DNA of 61,312 nucleotides from a virus: positions 1 through 61,312 of the IMG/VR virus record IMGVR_UViG_3300025093_000022, one strand, 5' to 3'. A model generated the notes under the pieces. The model ran no database searches, had not been told where the DNA came from, and saw only the letters and a program-made list of their open reading frames with translations. The position numbers were made by a program, and so were the translations under genes. The first letter of the stretch is position 1. The number at the start of each line of letters is the position of its first letter. This document shows positions 52,501 to 59,325 of this stretch, piece by piece.

Positions 52501-53541
52501 AGCGCACATCATTCTCGTAAATCTAAGTTTAGTGCAAAGAAAGCTTTAGCTCCATACGAAATGATGAGAAGGGCGGATATGGTTTCTAAAGGGTCGGTGA
52601 TGATTGCTATGATGATGAATACTAATCTTGAAGGTAATCCATTACAAGAGGGTGAAACTTCTTTATGGGAAGCTTTCAATGAAGATGGCGAGATCAAGGA
52701 AGACTATGCTGAACATAAAGAGACTTGGGAACCTATAGATGCTAATAAGTCTTTAAGATTTGCTACTAAAATAGCTCAAGTCAATAAAAGAAATCATGGT
52801 AACTACGATCCTAATTCTCAAATTATGGCTAACTCTACCGCTTTAGGGAAAGCGTTACTTCAATTTAGACGTTGGATGTTAGAGGGGTTTGCTACTAGAT
52901 TTGAAAAACAAGATTATAATGATAATTTACAAAGACTAGTTAAAGGTCGTTATAGAACTTACGGTACTCTAGTTACTCAATTAGGAGGTGGAAATATTGT
53001 TAAAGGATCTGTTAAAACTACTTCGCTAATGTTTAAGGCATTGCTGCATAATTTTGCCTTTAGAAATATGTCTGACGAACAATTAAAAGCAGCTGGGGTA
53101 GAAGGTGCTGAGTTTTCTGAAGCTGACCTAGAAAACATTAGAAAAAATGCTTCAGGTCTTAAGTGGTTGATAATAGTATTTAGTGCTTTAGGAATGATAA
53201 AAGCTGCTCTAGATGATGATGAAGATAATATTGGTGTAGTAAATTTCTTGCTAAATCAAGGTGGTCGTCTACAACAGGATTTAAATTTCTACGCTAATCC
53301 GTCAACAATGGGAGATATCACTAAAAATATCGTTCCAGCATTTAAACTATTTGATCGTGCAAGTTCTTGGCTTGAAGCTATGAAAAATACGGTATTAGAT
53401 TTAGACCCTGAATATTCAACAGTTTATGAGAGGGGGGATTTTAAAGGTAGTAGTAAATTACTTATAAAATCTGGTGAGATGTTACCTGGTACTTCAACTG
53501 TTATTAGAACAATGAGAAATGCCGCTAAACTATACGATTAA
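49528..53541 (+). CDS. Large cargo/ejection protein with KCPNKNS start, 1337 aa
   Basis: It starts MAKCPNKNSSLYKRLSNQF, an opening recurrent in crAss-like giant virion proteins, in a TAATG overlap with the polymerase gene. Most of the protein is helical and charged, with coiled-coil stretches (about 180-240 and 830-890: DNLEEKIDELKKKLIDERD). Near residue 1108 is LGKALLQFRRWMLEGF, and near 1211 a hydrophobic segment LKWLIIVFSALGMIKAAL. It is probably co-packaged and co-ejected with the polymerase protein. No catalytic motif. It ends 13 bases before the convergent terminator. Confidence 0.65.
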   Translation: MAKCPNKNSSLYKRLSNQFSEDNIFRIWDAITTPEFDAWYGNNTRDKDGMPFINKYFQIQNDKGQVGNLLQDTVKLTSVTEVEKLLSAQKTEGISLYKGRYYVSKNKKMQGENMVKLLNRYYPGLLERTSYFTASQAIGVSDPSLPTTYLTINNVFTAQGRILYSPSRSTLLEAPESETGEMEYLINRLDEYKERVHDQLINAKEEAKQTKDYRKVESLTNKQDELELAIDELKIDQTVQNISKIANINLDYVEKLLEKKDTISITELNEINDILGFYEHLDSTEKSKHPVSFLTKSDFVKRNTVKIDAQGNETIEKDYPESTKKIQGIALTARNLREDYNVLIKEAVTKYYNETYEKNKTIEELFENIKDITASAKMTRDAASVNNSLLSLLHSVNNDASRVANAKTTQDQKEREEMLETLEKSSPSSLYKRLGRKKFMQMFWQKDDKGNNTGGLINEYSHKYKKVKGRLFNKMFYSDSVEEVKAAKEEFNATHEFVNYFLVENKDGTINEEATAIAKEKEFNRLAEIFDKDRVKEIIDEMHIEFKNFRTRREDAYAEIDSLEITNNAKIAKKERWYYRNHPTISINDIRDGNVRIDKFGNMIKFNSEFVRAIPLKINRGGEQTNFYDSAFEAIKKDATAYEYYKYVNGTIKKLLAFYPKSHLDAKGIHEGFIPTLKKSLLQQFMQDGMGLSLSKMHETARRWFSIKTYSKSYDHIDVSTGQVKDSLNIRMLSPNYKYVDGGEVIDTSDIVTDLDEILNQFIPVTNMYRYKSKLEATHNMILNSIDQMQGVQQTPTGVNLTGGLEGADIVDNLNHLKELARFLNEIYYEKQEKDVASKQKVLSKEEKKQKDNLEEKIDELKKKLIDERDTLTQEQQEGIRNSIEGIKRKLSDLGTNVSSTKSIKSILKYFQLVSQGWNLSSASIELVYGFASNNMHAAGGIEYTTKQISAAYKIAMAATMPGANTKTIRKFLSLIEKFDVIGEVAENERNSAHHSRKSKFSAKKALAPYEMMRRADMVSKGSVMIAMMMNTNLEGNPLQEGETSLWEAFNEDGEIKEDYAEHKETWEPIDANKSLRFATKIAQVNKRNHGNYDPNSQIMANSTALGKALLQFRRWMLEGFATRFEKQDYNDNLQRLVKGRYRTYGTLVTQLGGGNIVKGSVKTTSLMFKALLHNFAFRNMSDEQLKAAGVEGAEFSEADLENIRKNASGLKWLIIVFSALGMIKAALDDDEDNIGVVNFLLNQGGRLQQDLNFYANPSTMGDITKNIVPAFKLFDRASSWLEAMKNTVLDLDPEYSTVYERGDFKGSSKLLIKSGEMLPGTSTVIRTMRNAAKLYD

Positions 53542-53553
53542 CGGTAGGTAAAA

Positions 53554-53579
53554 AGGGGCAACCAGCCCCTCTTTTTTTT
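53554..53579. terminator. Bidirectional terminator between convergent arms
   Basis: AGGGGC and GCCCCT form a perfect 6-bp GC-rich stem with a 5-base loop. A T-run follows on the + strand and an A-rich stretch precedes (a T-run on the - strand), so it can stop transcription from both arms. It lies in the 36-base gap between the structural arm and the early arm. Confidence 0.85.
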
Positions 53580-54384
53580 ATTTTAATGTTGGAAATTTCT
53601 CTTTACCTTTATCCCATCTGATATATTTAACTTCTTCAACACCACTTCTAAAGTGATTCCAAGTTTTAAAGATTAAAGCTAATCTATGAGTTTGTTTAAG
53701 TTTAGTTGTATTAACATATTTATCGTCAAACAACTTTCTTCTTAAGAAATCAATTGGACTTTTAGGTGCAACATCTAATCCAGTACATAATTTATTCCAA
53801 AATGTTTCAGAATCTGTAACACTTCTTTCATGTGTTAAGTACATTAATCCTGCAATTTGTGAAGGAGACATTACTCTATTAAATCTTTTATAAAGTTCTT
53901 CAGCTTTTACTGCAAATTCAGATATTTCTGGATGTTCATTATAATAATTTAAAATATCAGTATTTGAAGGCTTTGTTGCTCCTGAATCACCTCTACTTCT
54001 GTCACCACTTTTAATATTCATAATAAGTCTAGTAGCTGCAGATGTAGTTTGGTAATGTGGAATACCTTCTATTGAAAAAATATCTCCAGCTGATCTAGAT
54101 TTACCGGTATCCATAACTTTAAAAGCTTCTTCGTCAACACCTTTAATAACTAAAAACTGTTGTTCTTTTTCAGATTTAACAACTGCGCTTAATCTATGTT
54201 GTCCGTCTAATAAAGCACCTGATTCACTTAGCCTAATAGGTTGTGCATCAAACAACCAATTACCAACAGTCATTTCTTTAGCTAAAAAGTTAACATGACT
54301 TTCTGATAATCTACGATTATTAGGATTACGCTTAAGCATTTCTTTAGCTATTTCTGGAGTAATCACTCTAATTTCTGGTTTCAT
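53578..54384 (-). CDS. ParB/DGQHR-domain protein, 268 aa
   Basis: The N-terminal third matches the ParB-like/DGQHR fold: NRRLSESHVNFLAKEMTVGNW (about 23-43), then IRLSESGALLDGQHRLSAVV with DGQHR at 60-64. In this superfamily the Arg and the Gly-rich loop bind nucleotide; ParB members are CTPases, others act as nucleases or modifiers. The C-terminal part is helical and could hold a DNA-binding region (SPSQIAGLMYLTHERS). It is the last gene of the early arm and is separated from the others by a terminator hairpin. Its biological role (partition, regulation or antidefence) is not apparent. Confidence 0.6.
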   Translation of the reverse strand: MKPEIRVITPEIAKEMLKRNPNNRRLSESHVNFLAKEMTVGNWLFDAQPIRLSESGALLDGQHRLSAVVKSEKEQQFLVIKGVDEEAFKVMDTGKSRSAGDIFSIEGIPHYQTTSAATRLIMNIKSGDRSRGDSGATKPSNTDILNYYNEHPEISEFAVKAEELYKRFNRVMSPSQIAGLMYLTHERSVTDSETFWNKLCTGLDVAPKSPIDFLRRKLFDDKYVNTTKLKQTHRLALIFKTWNHFRSGVEEVKYIRWDKGKEKFPTLK

Positions 54385-54410
54385 ATATTTATTTAAGTTT
54401 AGTAAAAAAT

Positions 54411-54449
54411 AAAACCCCCAAAGCTTTTTACAGCTTTATAGGGGGGTTT
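54411..54449 (-). terminator. Hairpin terminator within the early arm
   Basis: On the - strand AAACCCCCC pairs with GGGGGTTTT, with a further AAAGC/GCTTT inner stem, followed by TATTTTTT. It stops transcription of the operon after the gene at 54468. The distal ParB-like gene then needs readthrough or its own start; I see no clear promoter in the 27 bases remaining. Confidence 0.8.
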
Positions 54450-54467
54450 CTGTCATCAATCATCAAT

Positions 54468-54776
54468 CTATGTATTCTTGATGTCTTTAATTCTTTTATA
54501 AGCAGCATGCCACTCATCTTCATCATCAAATATCACAAAACGTTTAATACCCACTTCAATTTGATCTTCTTCGTTTTTTCTGAAGATTAGTTCTATTTCA
54601 AACCCTTCAGCCAGATCTGTTGTATGAGTAGGTGCAAATAAATATGGAAAATTAATCTGATTATCTAATGTTAAATCTTCAGTATCAATTTCAGCATATA
54701 TTTGTTTAATTGCGGTATTTAATTGTTCTTGAGTTAACGGTATGTTTCTTATATCTCTAGTATCTATTTCTGTCAT
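54468..54776 (-). CDS. Hypothetical acidic protein, 102 aa
   Basis: An acidic protein: Asp and Glu-rich throughout, with a beta pattern in the middle (GFEIELIFRKNEEDQIEVGIKRFVIFDDEDEW) and a helical end. No domain recognised. It follows the DUF932-like gene with a one-base gap and precedes the hairpin terminator. The acidic profile would suit a DNA mimic or a small partner of the DUF932 protein, but this is a guess. Confidence 0.5.
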   Translation of the reverse strand: MTEIDTRDIRNIPLTQEQLNTAIKQIYAEIDTEDLTLDNQINFPYLFAPTHTTDLAEGFEIELIFRKNEEDQIEVGIKRFVIFDDEDEWHAAYKRIKDIKNT

Positions 54777-54777
54777 A

Positions 54778-55485
54778 TTAAAAACTATCTACAAAAAATT
54801 TATTATTAATATGCTCTGTAACTTGTTTGTGTTGTTTAAAATATAGACTAGGATGTGATTTTCTTTCTATTGAGTCTGTAAAGATGTTATAGATATTCCA
54901 TAGATTATTTTTATCTACTTTATAATCATAAGTAGGATTATTATACTCTTTTCTAAAGAAAGTCAATTGTTCAGTTCTAAGAATATCATCCTGGATAAAT
55001 AATTCACCAATTAATTCATTAAGAACGTCTTGTGAAATATCTATACCTTTCATGTCATTCCTAAGAGTAACAGTCTTTTCAAAATTATCTACAGATTTAT
55101 TAATAGCGTCACTGATAAATACATTTAAATCATAGTCACTAGTACCAGTATGTTTTCTTTTAAATGTATGTTCACCATTAACCATACCATTAGAACAAAT
55201 AAATACACTAGCTCCAACTGCAAACTTAACACTTAAAGATTTATCGTATGAATTTTGAAATGCGATCATACATCCAATATCATCATCTTTTAAATTAAGT
55301 GTATATTTACCAGTTACTTTATGAAAGTCTTTATCATGTTGATATGATCTATCAGTAATATATAAACCATTATCTTCACACATATCCTCAATTCTAGTAA
55401 TTATACTACTATGAGAAGTAGGTGTATAGGTCTTTGTTCTAGCAGGTACCTCTGCTTCAATTATCTCTTTTTCAATTTCTAACAT
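54778..55485 (-). CDS. DUF932-like phage protein, 235 aa
   Basis: The central segment QNSYDKSLSVKFAVGASVFICSNGM (about 77-101) matches the core of DUF932/plasmid- and phage-encoded proteins, where a N-S-x-D-x-S-x-S strand is followed by a V-C-S-N-G/M strand. Family members are common in phages, plasmids and integrative elements; no biochemical role is settled. Here it lies in an operon with replication-type genes. The protein is predicted alpha/beta without metal or nucleotide motifs that I can see. Confidence 0.55.
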   Translation of the reverse strand: MLEIEKEIIEAEVPARTKTYTPTSHSSIITRIEDMCEDNGLYITDRSYQHDKDFHKVTGKYTLNLKDDDIGCMIAFQNSYDKSLSVKFAVGASVFICSNGMVNGEHTFKRKHTGTSDYDLNVFISDAINKSVDNFEKTVTLRNDMKGIDISQDVLNELIGELFIQDDILRTEQLTFFRKEYNNPTYDYKVDKNNLWNIYNIFTDSIERKSHPSLYFKQHKQVTEHINNKFFVDSF

Positions 55486-55488
55486 AAA

Positions 55489-56094
55489 TTATTTCTCTTT
55501 TAAAATATTTTTAATAGTAGATACACCAACATTATATAATTCAGCAAGTTCAAGTTGAGTTAACTTTCCTCTATTATAATAATATTTTATATTTTGTTTT
55601 TTAGTTTCTTTAAGCTCAGTAATAGTCTCAGCTATTCCTTTACGTTGTCTAATTCTATGAACTTTTTCAACTGATATACCATAAAATTCAGCAACATCCT
55701 TAGATTTTATACCCTTTTTAATCATAAAACCTATAGTATCTCTTTCAAAATTAGTAAGCTCTTTTTTATAATAAATAGGATCTTTTCTACATACTCTTTC
55801 ATTAAAATAAGAAAGTGCTTTCATAAACATTCTATCATTACTCTCTAAAAACTCTCTATATTTTCGTAAACCGTGAGTTATTGTTGCATGATTTCTACCT
55901 CCATATCTAGCTCCTATTTTACCAAGAGTCATAGCTGTAGTTGTATGTAAATATTCAAAACAAAGATATCTAGCAATAGCTGCTGCTGCAGACCCTCTAG
56001 TAGCTCTCGCCCCGTCTCCTTTATCTCCATATAAATCTTCTAAAGTAATATCAACAGCATCACAAGCTATTTGTTCAAAACTCCAATCTATCAT
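55489..56094 (-). CDS. DnaA domain IV-like protein with two C-terminal HTHs, 201 aa
   Basis: Residues about 1-85 look like the DNA-binding domain IV of DnaA, including the signature GGRNHATITHG (65-75; host form GGRDHSTVLHA). The AAA+ ATPase and the N-terminal DnaA domains are absent. Two further HTH units follow: IKSKDVAEFYGISVEKVHRIRQR (about 130-152) and LTQLELAELYNVGVSTIKNIL (about 178-198). It probably recognises DnaA-box-like sites as a replication or transcription regulator, possibly competing with the host DnaA. It overlaps the next upstream gene by four bases. Confidence in the DnaA part is good, in the role modest. Confidence 0.75.
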   Translation of the reverse strand: MIDWSFEQIACDAVDITLEDLYGDKGDGARATRGSAAAAIARYLCFEYLHTTTAMTLGKIGARYGGRNHATITHGLRKYREFLESNDRMFMKALSYFNERVCRKDPIYYKKELTNFERDTIGFMIKKGIKSKDVAEFYGISVEKVHRIRQRKGIAETITELKETKKQNIKYYYNRGKLTQLELAELYNVGVSTIKNILKEK

Positions 56095-56318
56095 AAATCT
56101 TTTATTTTATATTTAAACCAATATAAACCTTGATATGTAGTTTTTAATTTATACATCCAACCCTCTCCTTCTGGTATTGGTTCATTTATAACTTCAGCTT
56201 CATGTCTATATCTAAATCCTAATATTTTAAAATACCAGGGCATAAATTTTATGTTGTAGCTTATTATATCTCCAGATTCAAAATCTTTTTTATTAAATTT
56301 TAAATTGTAAAATTTCAT
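56091..56318 (-). CDS. Hypothetical protein, 75 aa
   Basis: A small protein with aromatic, basic strands (MPWYFKILGFRYRHEAEVI, GEGWMYKLKTTYQGLYWFKYKIKD). There is no membrane segment, although aromatic content is high. It overlaps genes on both sides (4 bases each), as is typical for this operon. Not recognised. Possibly a small beta-barrel binding protein. Confidence 0.5.
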   Translation of the reverse strand: MKFYNLKFNKKDFESGDIISYNIKFMPWYFKILGFRYRHEAEVINEPIPEGEGWMYKLKTTYQGLYWFKYKIKDL

Positions 56319-56728
56319 ATATCTAACATTTTCATTAATTTTTTTAACTCTGATTTGTTTTTAATGTTACCTTGAAACACAAATTCACTGTTCCAATTAT
56401 AAATCTGTATAAACCAGAAACCATCTTCTAAATTATCATGTAAATACATTTGAAATTCATTATTTTTATCTCTATGATTATAAATAAAACAACTCATTGC
56501 AAACTTTTCACCATCTACCCAACCCAAACTCTTTATATCTTCTTGGTCTAGGTGTTTGACTCTCATTGATTTTAAGCCTATTTCCTGAATACCTCTTGCA
56601 GTATCAGCGAATCCATAGGTTTGTTTTCTCCATGTAGTATCTACAAGGTTATCATGTATGTCTTCTATTTCATACTCAAACCCAACATGGAACTCTTCTA
56701 TCTCTGGTGTGTAATACTTATCTTCCAT
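56315..56728 (-). CDS. Hypothetical protein, YTPEIEEFHVGFEYE type, 137 aa
   Basis: It begins MEDKYYTPEIEEFHVGFEYEIED, an opening seen in small proteins of Bacteroidota phages, then alternates strands and short helices (FQMYLHDNLEDGFWFIQIYNWNSEFVFQGNIKNKSEL). The end (KSELKKLMKMLDI) is helical. I cannot name a function. It overlaps the fucosyltransferase-like gene by 11 bases. Confidence 0.5.
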   Translation of the reverse strand: MEDKYYTPEIEEFHVGFEYEIEDIHDNLVDTTWRKQTYGFADTARGIQEIGLKSMRVKHLDQEDIKSLGWVDGEKFAMSCFIYNHRDKNNEFQMYLHDNLEDGFWFIQIYNWNSEFVFQGNIKNKSELKKLMKMLDI

Positions 56729-57308
56729 TATGTATTTTATTTAATTCAATAACTACTCTAGCAAATCCGCCTGCTTTAGGGGTTGCTATTAAATTTTCGG
56801 CTAAACTTAATTGAATAAGATCTATATCAACATCTTCATTTGAATATATTAGTACATCTCTATCAATTTTATCTATAAAGTCTTCTAATAGTTTAAAATT
56901 ATGTTCTTCTTTTTCAATAGACCAAGCTCTACCTGGAAAATGCATAGCTGTTACTATAACTATAGTTTTACTAGAATCATATTTGTTAATTTCATTTAAA
57001 TAAAAGTCAACATTACCTTGATTATCTAATCCTCTAACAATAGTCTCATCTCCTGTTCTAACATGAACTAAAACATGATTATTATCAAATAACTCTAATC
57101 TTTTAGATCTTTCTATTATTATCTTATAAAGAACTTCCAAATCAAATTTATCATGAGGAGTTTTAAAATACTCTTTCATAATACTATCTTTAAATTTAGA
57201 ATCACTTAATAATTCTTTGACTGTAAAATAGTCATCTGGAAAATTTAATAAATCATGTATTCTATAAACAGAATTGCCTTTTAGAATTTTTATATCACTT
57301 CTTCTCAT
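56718..57308 (-). CDS. Fucosyltransferase-like (GT-B type) protein, 196 aa
   Basis: The segment NHVLVHVRTGDETIV (about 77-91) resembles motif I of alpha-1,2-fucosyltransferases and related families (HxRRGDY). The later DVLIYSNEDVDIDLIQLSLAENLIATPKAGGFARVVIEL fits the closing nucleotide-sugar part: a YSND-like strand followed by a N-L-I-A-T-P-K-x-G-G-F loop. The enzyme class transfers a sugar to glycans or proteins. In a phage it might alter the host surface or modify phage molecules. The protein is shorter than the usual ~300 residues, so activity is uncertain; alternatively a non-enzymatic relative. Confidence 0.45.
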   Translation of the reverse strand: MRRSDIKILKGNSVYRIHDLLNFPDDYFTVKELLSDSKFKDSIMKEYFKTPHDKFDLEVLYKIIIERSKRLELFDNNHVLVHVRTGDETIVRGLDNQGNVDFYLNEINKYDSSKTIVIVTAMHFPGRAWSIEKEEHNFKLLEDFIDKIDRDVLIYSNEDVDIDLIQLSLAENLIATPKAGGFARVVIELNKIHNGR

Positions 57309-57492
57309 AATTAGTAATTAATCGTTCTAAATACCACTTAGCCTTTTTAAGATCTTCAATTCCATTTTTATTCTTATATCTAGAAACATATTTAACGATA
57401 TTTCCTTGATAAAAATCTAACTCCATAGAATCTATTAAATCTATAGGTTGAATATCTTTACCTTTATAATGCTTTGGATTTATTTTATTCAT
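57295..57492 (-). CDS. DUF3310 protein, 65 aa
   Basis: INPKHYKGKDIQPIDLIDSMELDFYQGNIVKYVSRYKNKNG with DLKKAKWYLERLI covers the complete DUF3310 pattern: an NP.HY.g...I..ID...... .f..GN..KY..Ry..K...DL.Ka..YL..l core. The family occurs throughout phages; the nucleotide kinase gp1.7 of T7 belongs to it. It may act on nucleotides in replication. It overlaps both neighbours in the operon. Confidence 0.8.
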   Translation of the reverse strand: MNKINPKHYKGKDIQPIDLIDSMELDFYQGNIVKYVSRYKNKNGIEDLKKAKWYLERLITNYEKK

Positions 57493-57782
57493 ATTTTATA
57501 ATTCTTTAAAAACAAAAGAAGGCCGGCCGGAGACAGACAGAGGGGGGGTGAGGGGTATCTTTCAAACCACACATCTAATTTTTCCATAAATTTATTTAGA
57601 TCTATATCATATTCTTTTTTAGGATCAAACTTTCCATTAGAAGCTTTTAACAGTTGCTCGTAATATTTTTTAGCCTTTTCTTGCTTAAAAATATAAGATG
57701 TAGTTTCTGATTTAGATTTTTCTTTAAAAGTTTTACTATGATGTTTTAATAAATCATCTATTGTTAAATTAACTTTCTTCAT
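57489..57782 (-). CDS. Hypothetical protein with GC-rich C-terminal extension, 97 aa
   Basis: The first ~75 residues are ordinary for this operon: basic and helical, with IDDLLKHHSKTF, then FKQEKAKKYYEQLLKA. The last ~22 (RYPSPPLCLSPAGLLLFLKN) come from a short GC-rich, C-rich stretch (57519-57556) unlike any other DNA here; a poly-C run of seven is inside. The sequence may have been inserted there, or the true gene may end differently after a frameshift. The original gene length cannot be told. Function unknown. Confidence 0.5.
   Translation of the reverse strand: MKKVNLTIDDLLKHHSKTFKEKSKSETTSYIFKQEKAKKYYEQLLKASNGKFDPKKEYDIDLNKFMEKLDVWFERYPSPPLCLSPAGLLLFLKNYKI
57519..57556. repeat. GC-rich low-complexity island
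   Basis: About 38 bases starting GAGGCCGGCCGG-like (57519-57530), then AGACAGACAGA and a run of seven G followed by TGAGGGG. The surrounding DNA is strongly AT-rich. It lies within the 3' end of the CDS at 57489. See the finding on this island. Confidence 0.6.
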
Positions 57783-57990
57783 ACCCTTTTAAATTATGTT
57801 TAAACTTTGGGTAACCTTTCCAAACTCCTTCACCATCTTCATCTGTAGTACCATACCAAAAATTTAAAGTCTGCTTAAAAATATAAACTGTGGTAGGTTT
57901 TCCAAAACTAACTAGCTCTAAAGTACCAATGTATCTGCCCTCATATTTTATATAATCTATAAAATCATCTAACTTTATACTTTTATTCAT
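57769..57990 (-). CDS. Hypothetical protein, 73 aa
   Basis: It starts MNKSIKLDDFIDYIKYEGRY, then strands (IGTLELVSFGKPTTVYIFKQTLNFWYG). The end (DEDGEGVWKGYPKFKHNLKGYEES) is charged. The C-terminus overlaps the next gene's start by 14 bases. The YIFKQ phrase recurs in the protein at 57489. Not recognised as a family. Confidence 0.45.
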   Translation of the reverse strand: MNKSIKLDDFIDYIKYEGRYIGTLELVSFGKPTTVYIFKQTLNFWYGTTDEDGEGVWKGYPKFKHNLKGYEES

Positions 57991-58402
57991 CTTTCAATTT
58001 ATTAATTTCATCAATAGTTAAAGCTCTAGTTATTTTACCATCTACAATTTCATATCCTTCAATACCAAAAAGTATTTGAGTTTTAACACCTTTCTCAATA
58101 ATTTCATCATCTATTTCATCATCTATTTCTCCCCACTCTAAACTTTCTTCTATAGTAGCTGGTTTACTATAAATATCACTTGATCTAGTAGCGTATGTAT
58201 AAGTTTCCCATTTAAACTCTTTATCTACAGGAACAGCATCCCACATATCTTTAAGCATTTTCTCCATCTTTTCAGATGTTAGCTTATCAGCTTTATATAC
58301 AGTAGAACTTTTTTCCATTTGAGCTAATATTCCATCACCTGTTTTTATAGAATCGTCATCCTCTATCTCAAGTCTTTTTGACTTAATCTTTTTCTTCTTC
58401 AT
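57983..58402 (-). CDS. Hypothetical acidic/basic protein, 139 aa
   Basis: The N-terminus is strongly basic (KKKKIKSKRLEIEDDD), the rest acidic with a tandem EIDDEIDDEI repeat made by a 12-base duplication in the DNA (58105-58129). The final third is alpha/beta. The start ATG lies within the tail of the small gene at 58383-58544 (20-base overlap). Not recognised; small regulators with such charge patterns are common in early operons. Confidence 0.5.
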   Translation of the reverse strand: MKKKKIKSKRLEIEDDDSIKTGDGILAQMEKSSTVYKADKLTSEKMEKMLKDMWDAVPVDKEFKWETYTYATRSSDIYSKPATIEESLEWGEIDDEIDDEIIEKGVKTQILFGIEGYEIVDGKITRALTIDEINKLKDE

Positions 58403-58544
58403 CTATACCTAAATTAAAATTTTTATCTCCCTTTTTTATAACAATGGGCTTTTTTAGTAAACTAGGATTAGCTTTACCATTTCTGTCATAAAATATAAAA
58501 CCTAGAAAGTAAGTATCCCCTTTTTTAAAGCCTATTTTACTCAT
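58383..58544 (-). CDS. Small protein, 53 aa
   Basis: ATG at 58542-58544 (- strand) overlapping the end of the uracil-DNA glycosylase gene by 8 bases; stop at 58383-58385, overlapping the next gene by 20. The product is MSKIGFKKGDTYFLGFIFYD..., with a beta-like start, a basic middle (SLLKKPIVIKKGDKN) and an acidic end (GIDEEEKD). It fills the only gap in this part of the operon and uses the operon's overlap style, supporting it as a real gene. No family is recognised. Confidence 0.55.
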   Translation of the reverse strand: MSKIGFKKGDTYFLGFIFYDRNGKANPSLLKKPIVIKKGDKNFNLGIDEEEKD

Positions 58545-59325
58545 TTTCTTCATCTTTAGGTGGTATTATTTCTATTTTATCATGTTCCATAAATAATGGG
58601 TTAGGCATTAAAGTAACTTTAGTCTCCCCATATTGTAGTGTCTGGAATCCATTTAACCAATTAATAGGTAATTTTAGATATTCATTACACTTACTAAAAG
58701 GTTTAGTACCAAAGAAGTTCTTACAACTAAATGGACTAGGATGTGCTGATTCTATAAATTTATGAGTAGGATTATTTAAATACTTCTTATATGATTTAGC
58801 ATGATTACCCCAAAGAATAAACACTAAATCATCTTTAGTATTTAAAGTTTTCATTACTTGTTTAGTAAATCCATTCCAATAATAAGCATGAGAACCAGGT
58901 TGCCCTTTAGTTACAGTCAAAGCTGTATTTAAAAGTAAAACACCTTGATCTACCCAATGTTGTAAAGTATAGTCAAAGCCTTCAACAGAACCTATATCGC
59001 TTTCTAACTCTTTAAAAATATTTTTTAGACTAGGTTGAACTCTATACCCTCCATCACAAGCAAATGCTCTACCAAGAGCTGCAGGTGTGTTATCATAGTA
59101 AGAGTTATGGTATGGATCTTGCCCAATAATCACAACTCTTACATCTGATAACGGTGTTTCATCAAAAACTCTAAATATATTTTCTTTTAAAGGATATACC
59201 TCACTAGTTTTTCTATCTTCAACTATTTTTTTATTTAATTGTTTAAATTCATCAGATTGAAAATAAGGCCATAAAGCATTAGCCCAATCTAATTGCATTA
59301 AACTTTGTAGTTTAGCTTTTGTCAT
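58537..59325 (-). CDS. ung: Uracil-DNA glycosylase (family 1)
   Basis: A full family 1 enzyme, 262 residues: the water-activating motif GQDPYH (68-73, catalytic Asp70), the uracil-pocket segments QPSLKNIFKEL and VLLLNTALTV, and the leucine-loop motif HPSPFS (195-200). It removes uracil from DNA by cleaving the N-glycosidic bond. The C-terminus extends ~35 residues beyond the core (TKVTLMPNPLFMEHDKIEIIPPKDEENE), which is unusual. crAss-like phages often encode UDG. It lies in the replication operon, where it may limit uracil in AT-rich phage DNA. Confidence 0.93.
   Translation of the reverse strand: MTKAKLQSLMQLDWANALWPYFQSDEFKQLNKKIVEDRKTSEVYPLKENIFRVFDETPLSDVRVVIIGQDPYHNSYYDNTPAALGRAFACDGGYRVQPSLKNIFKELESDIGSVEGFDYTLQHWVDQGVLLLNTALTVTKGQPGSHAYYWNGFTKQVMKTLNTKDDLVFILWGNHAKSYKKYLNNPTHKFIESAHPSPFSCKNFFGTKPFSKCNEYLKLPINWLNGFQTLQYGETKVTLMPNPLFMEHDKIEIIPPKDEENE

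Noticed and set aside
58105-58129. 12-base tandem repeat as a regulatory repeat
   Set aside because: It lies within a coding sequence and simply encodes EIDDEIDDEI; no sign of further copies.
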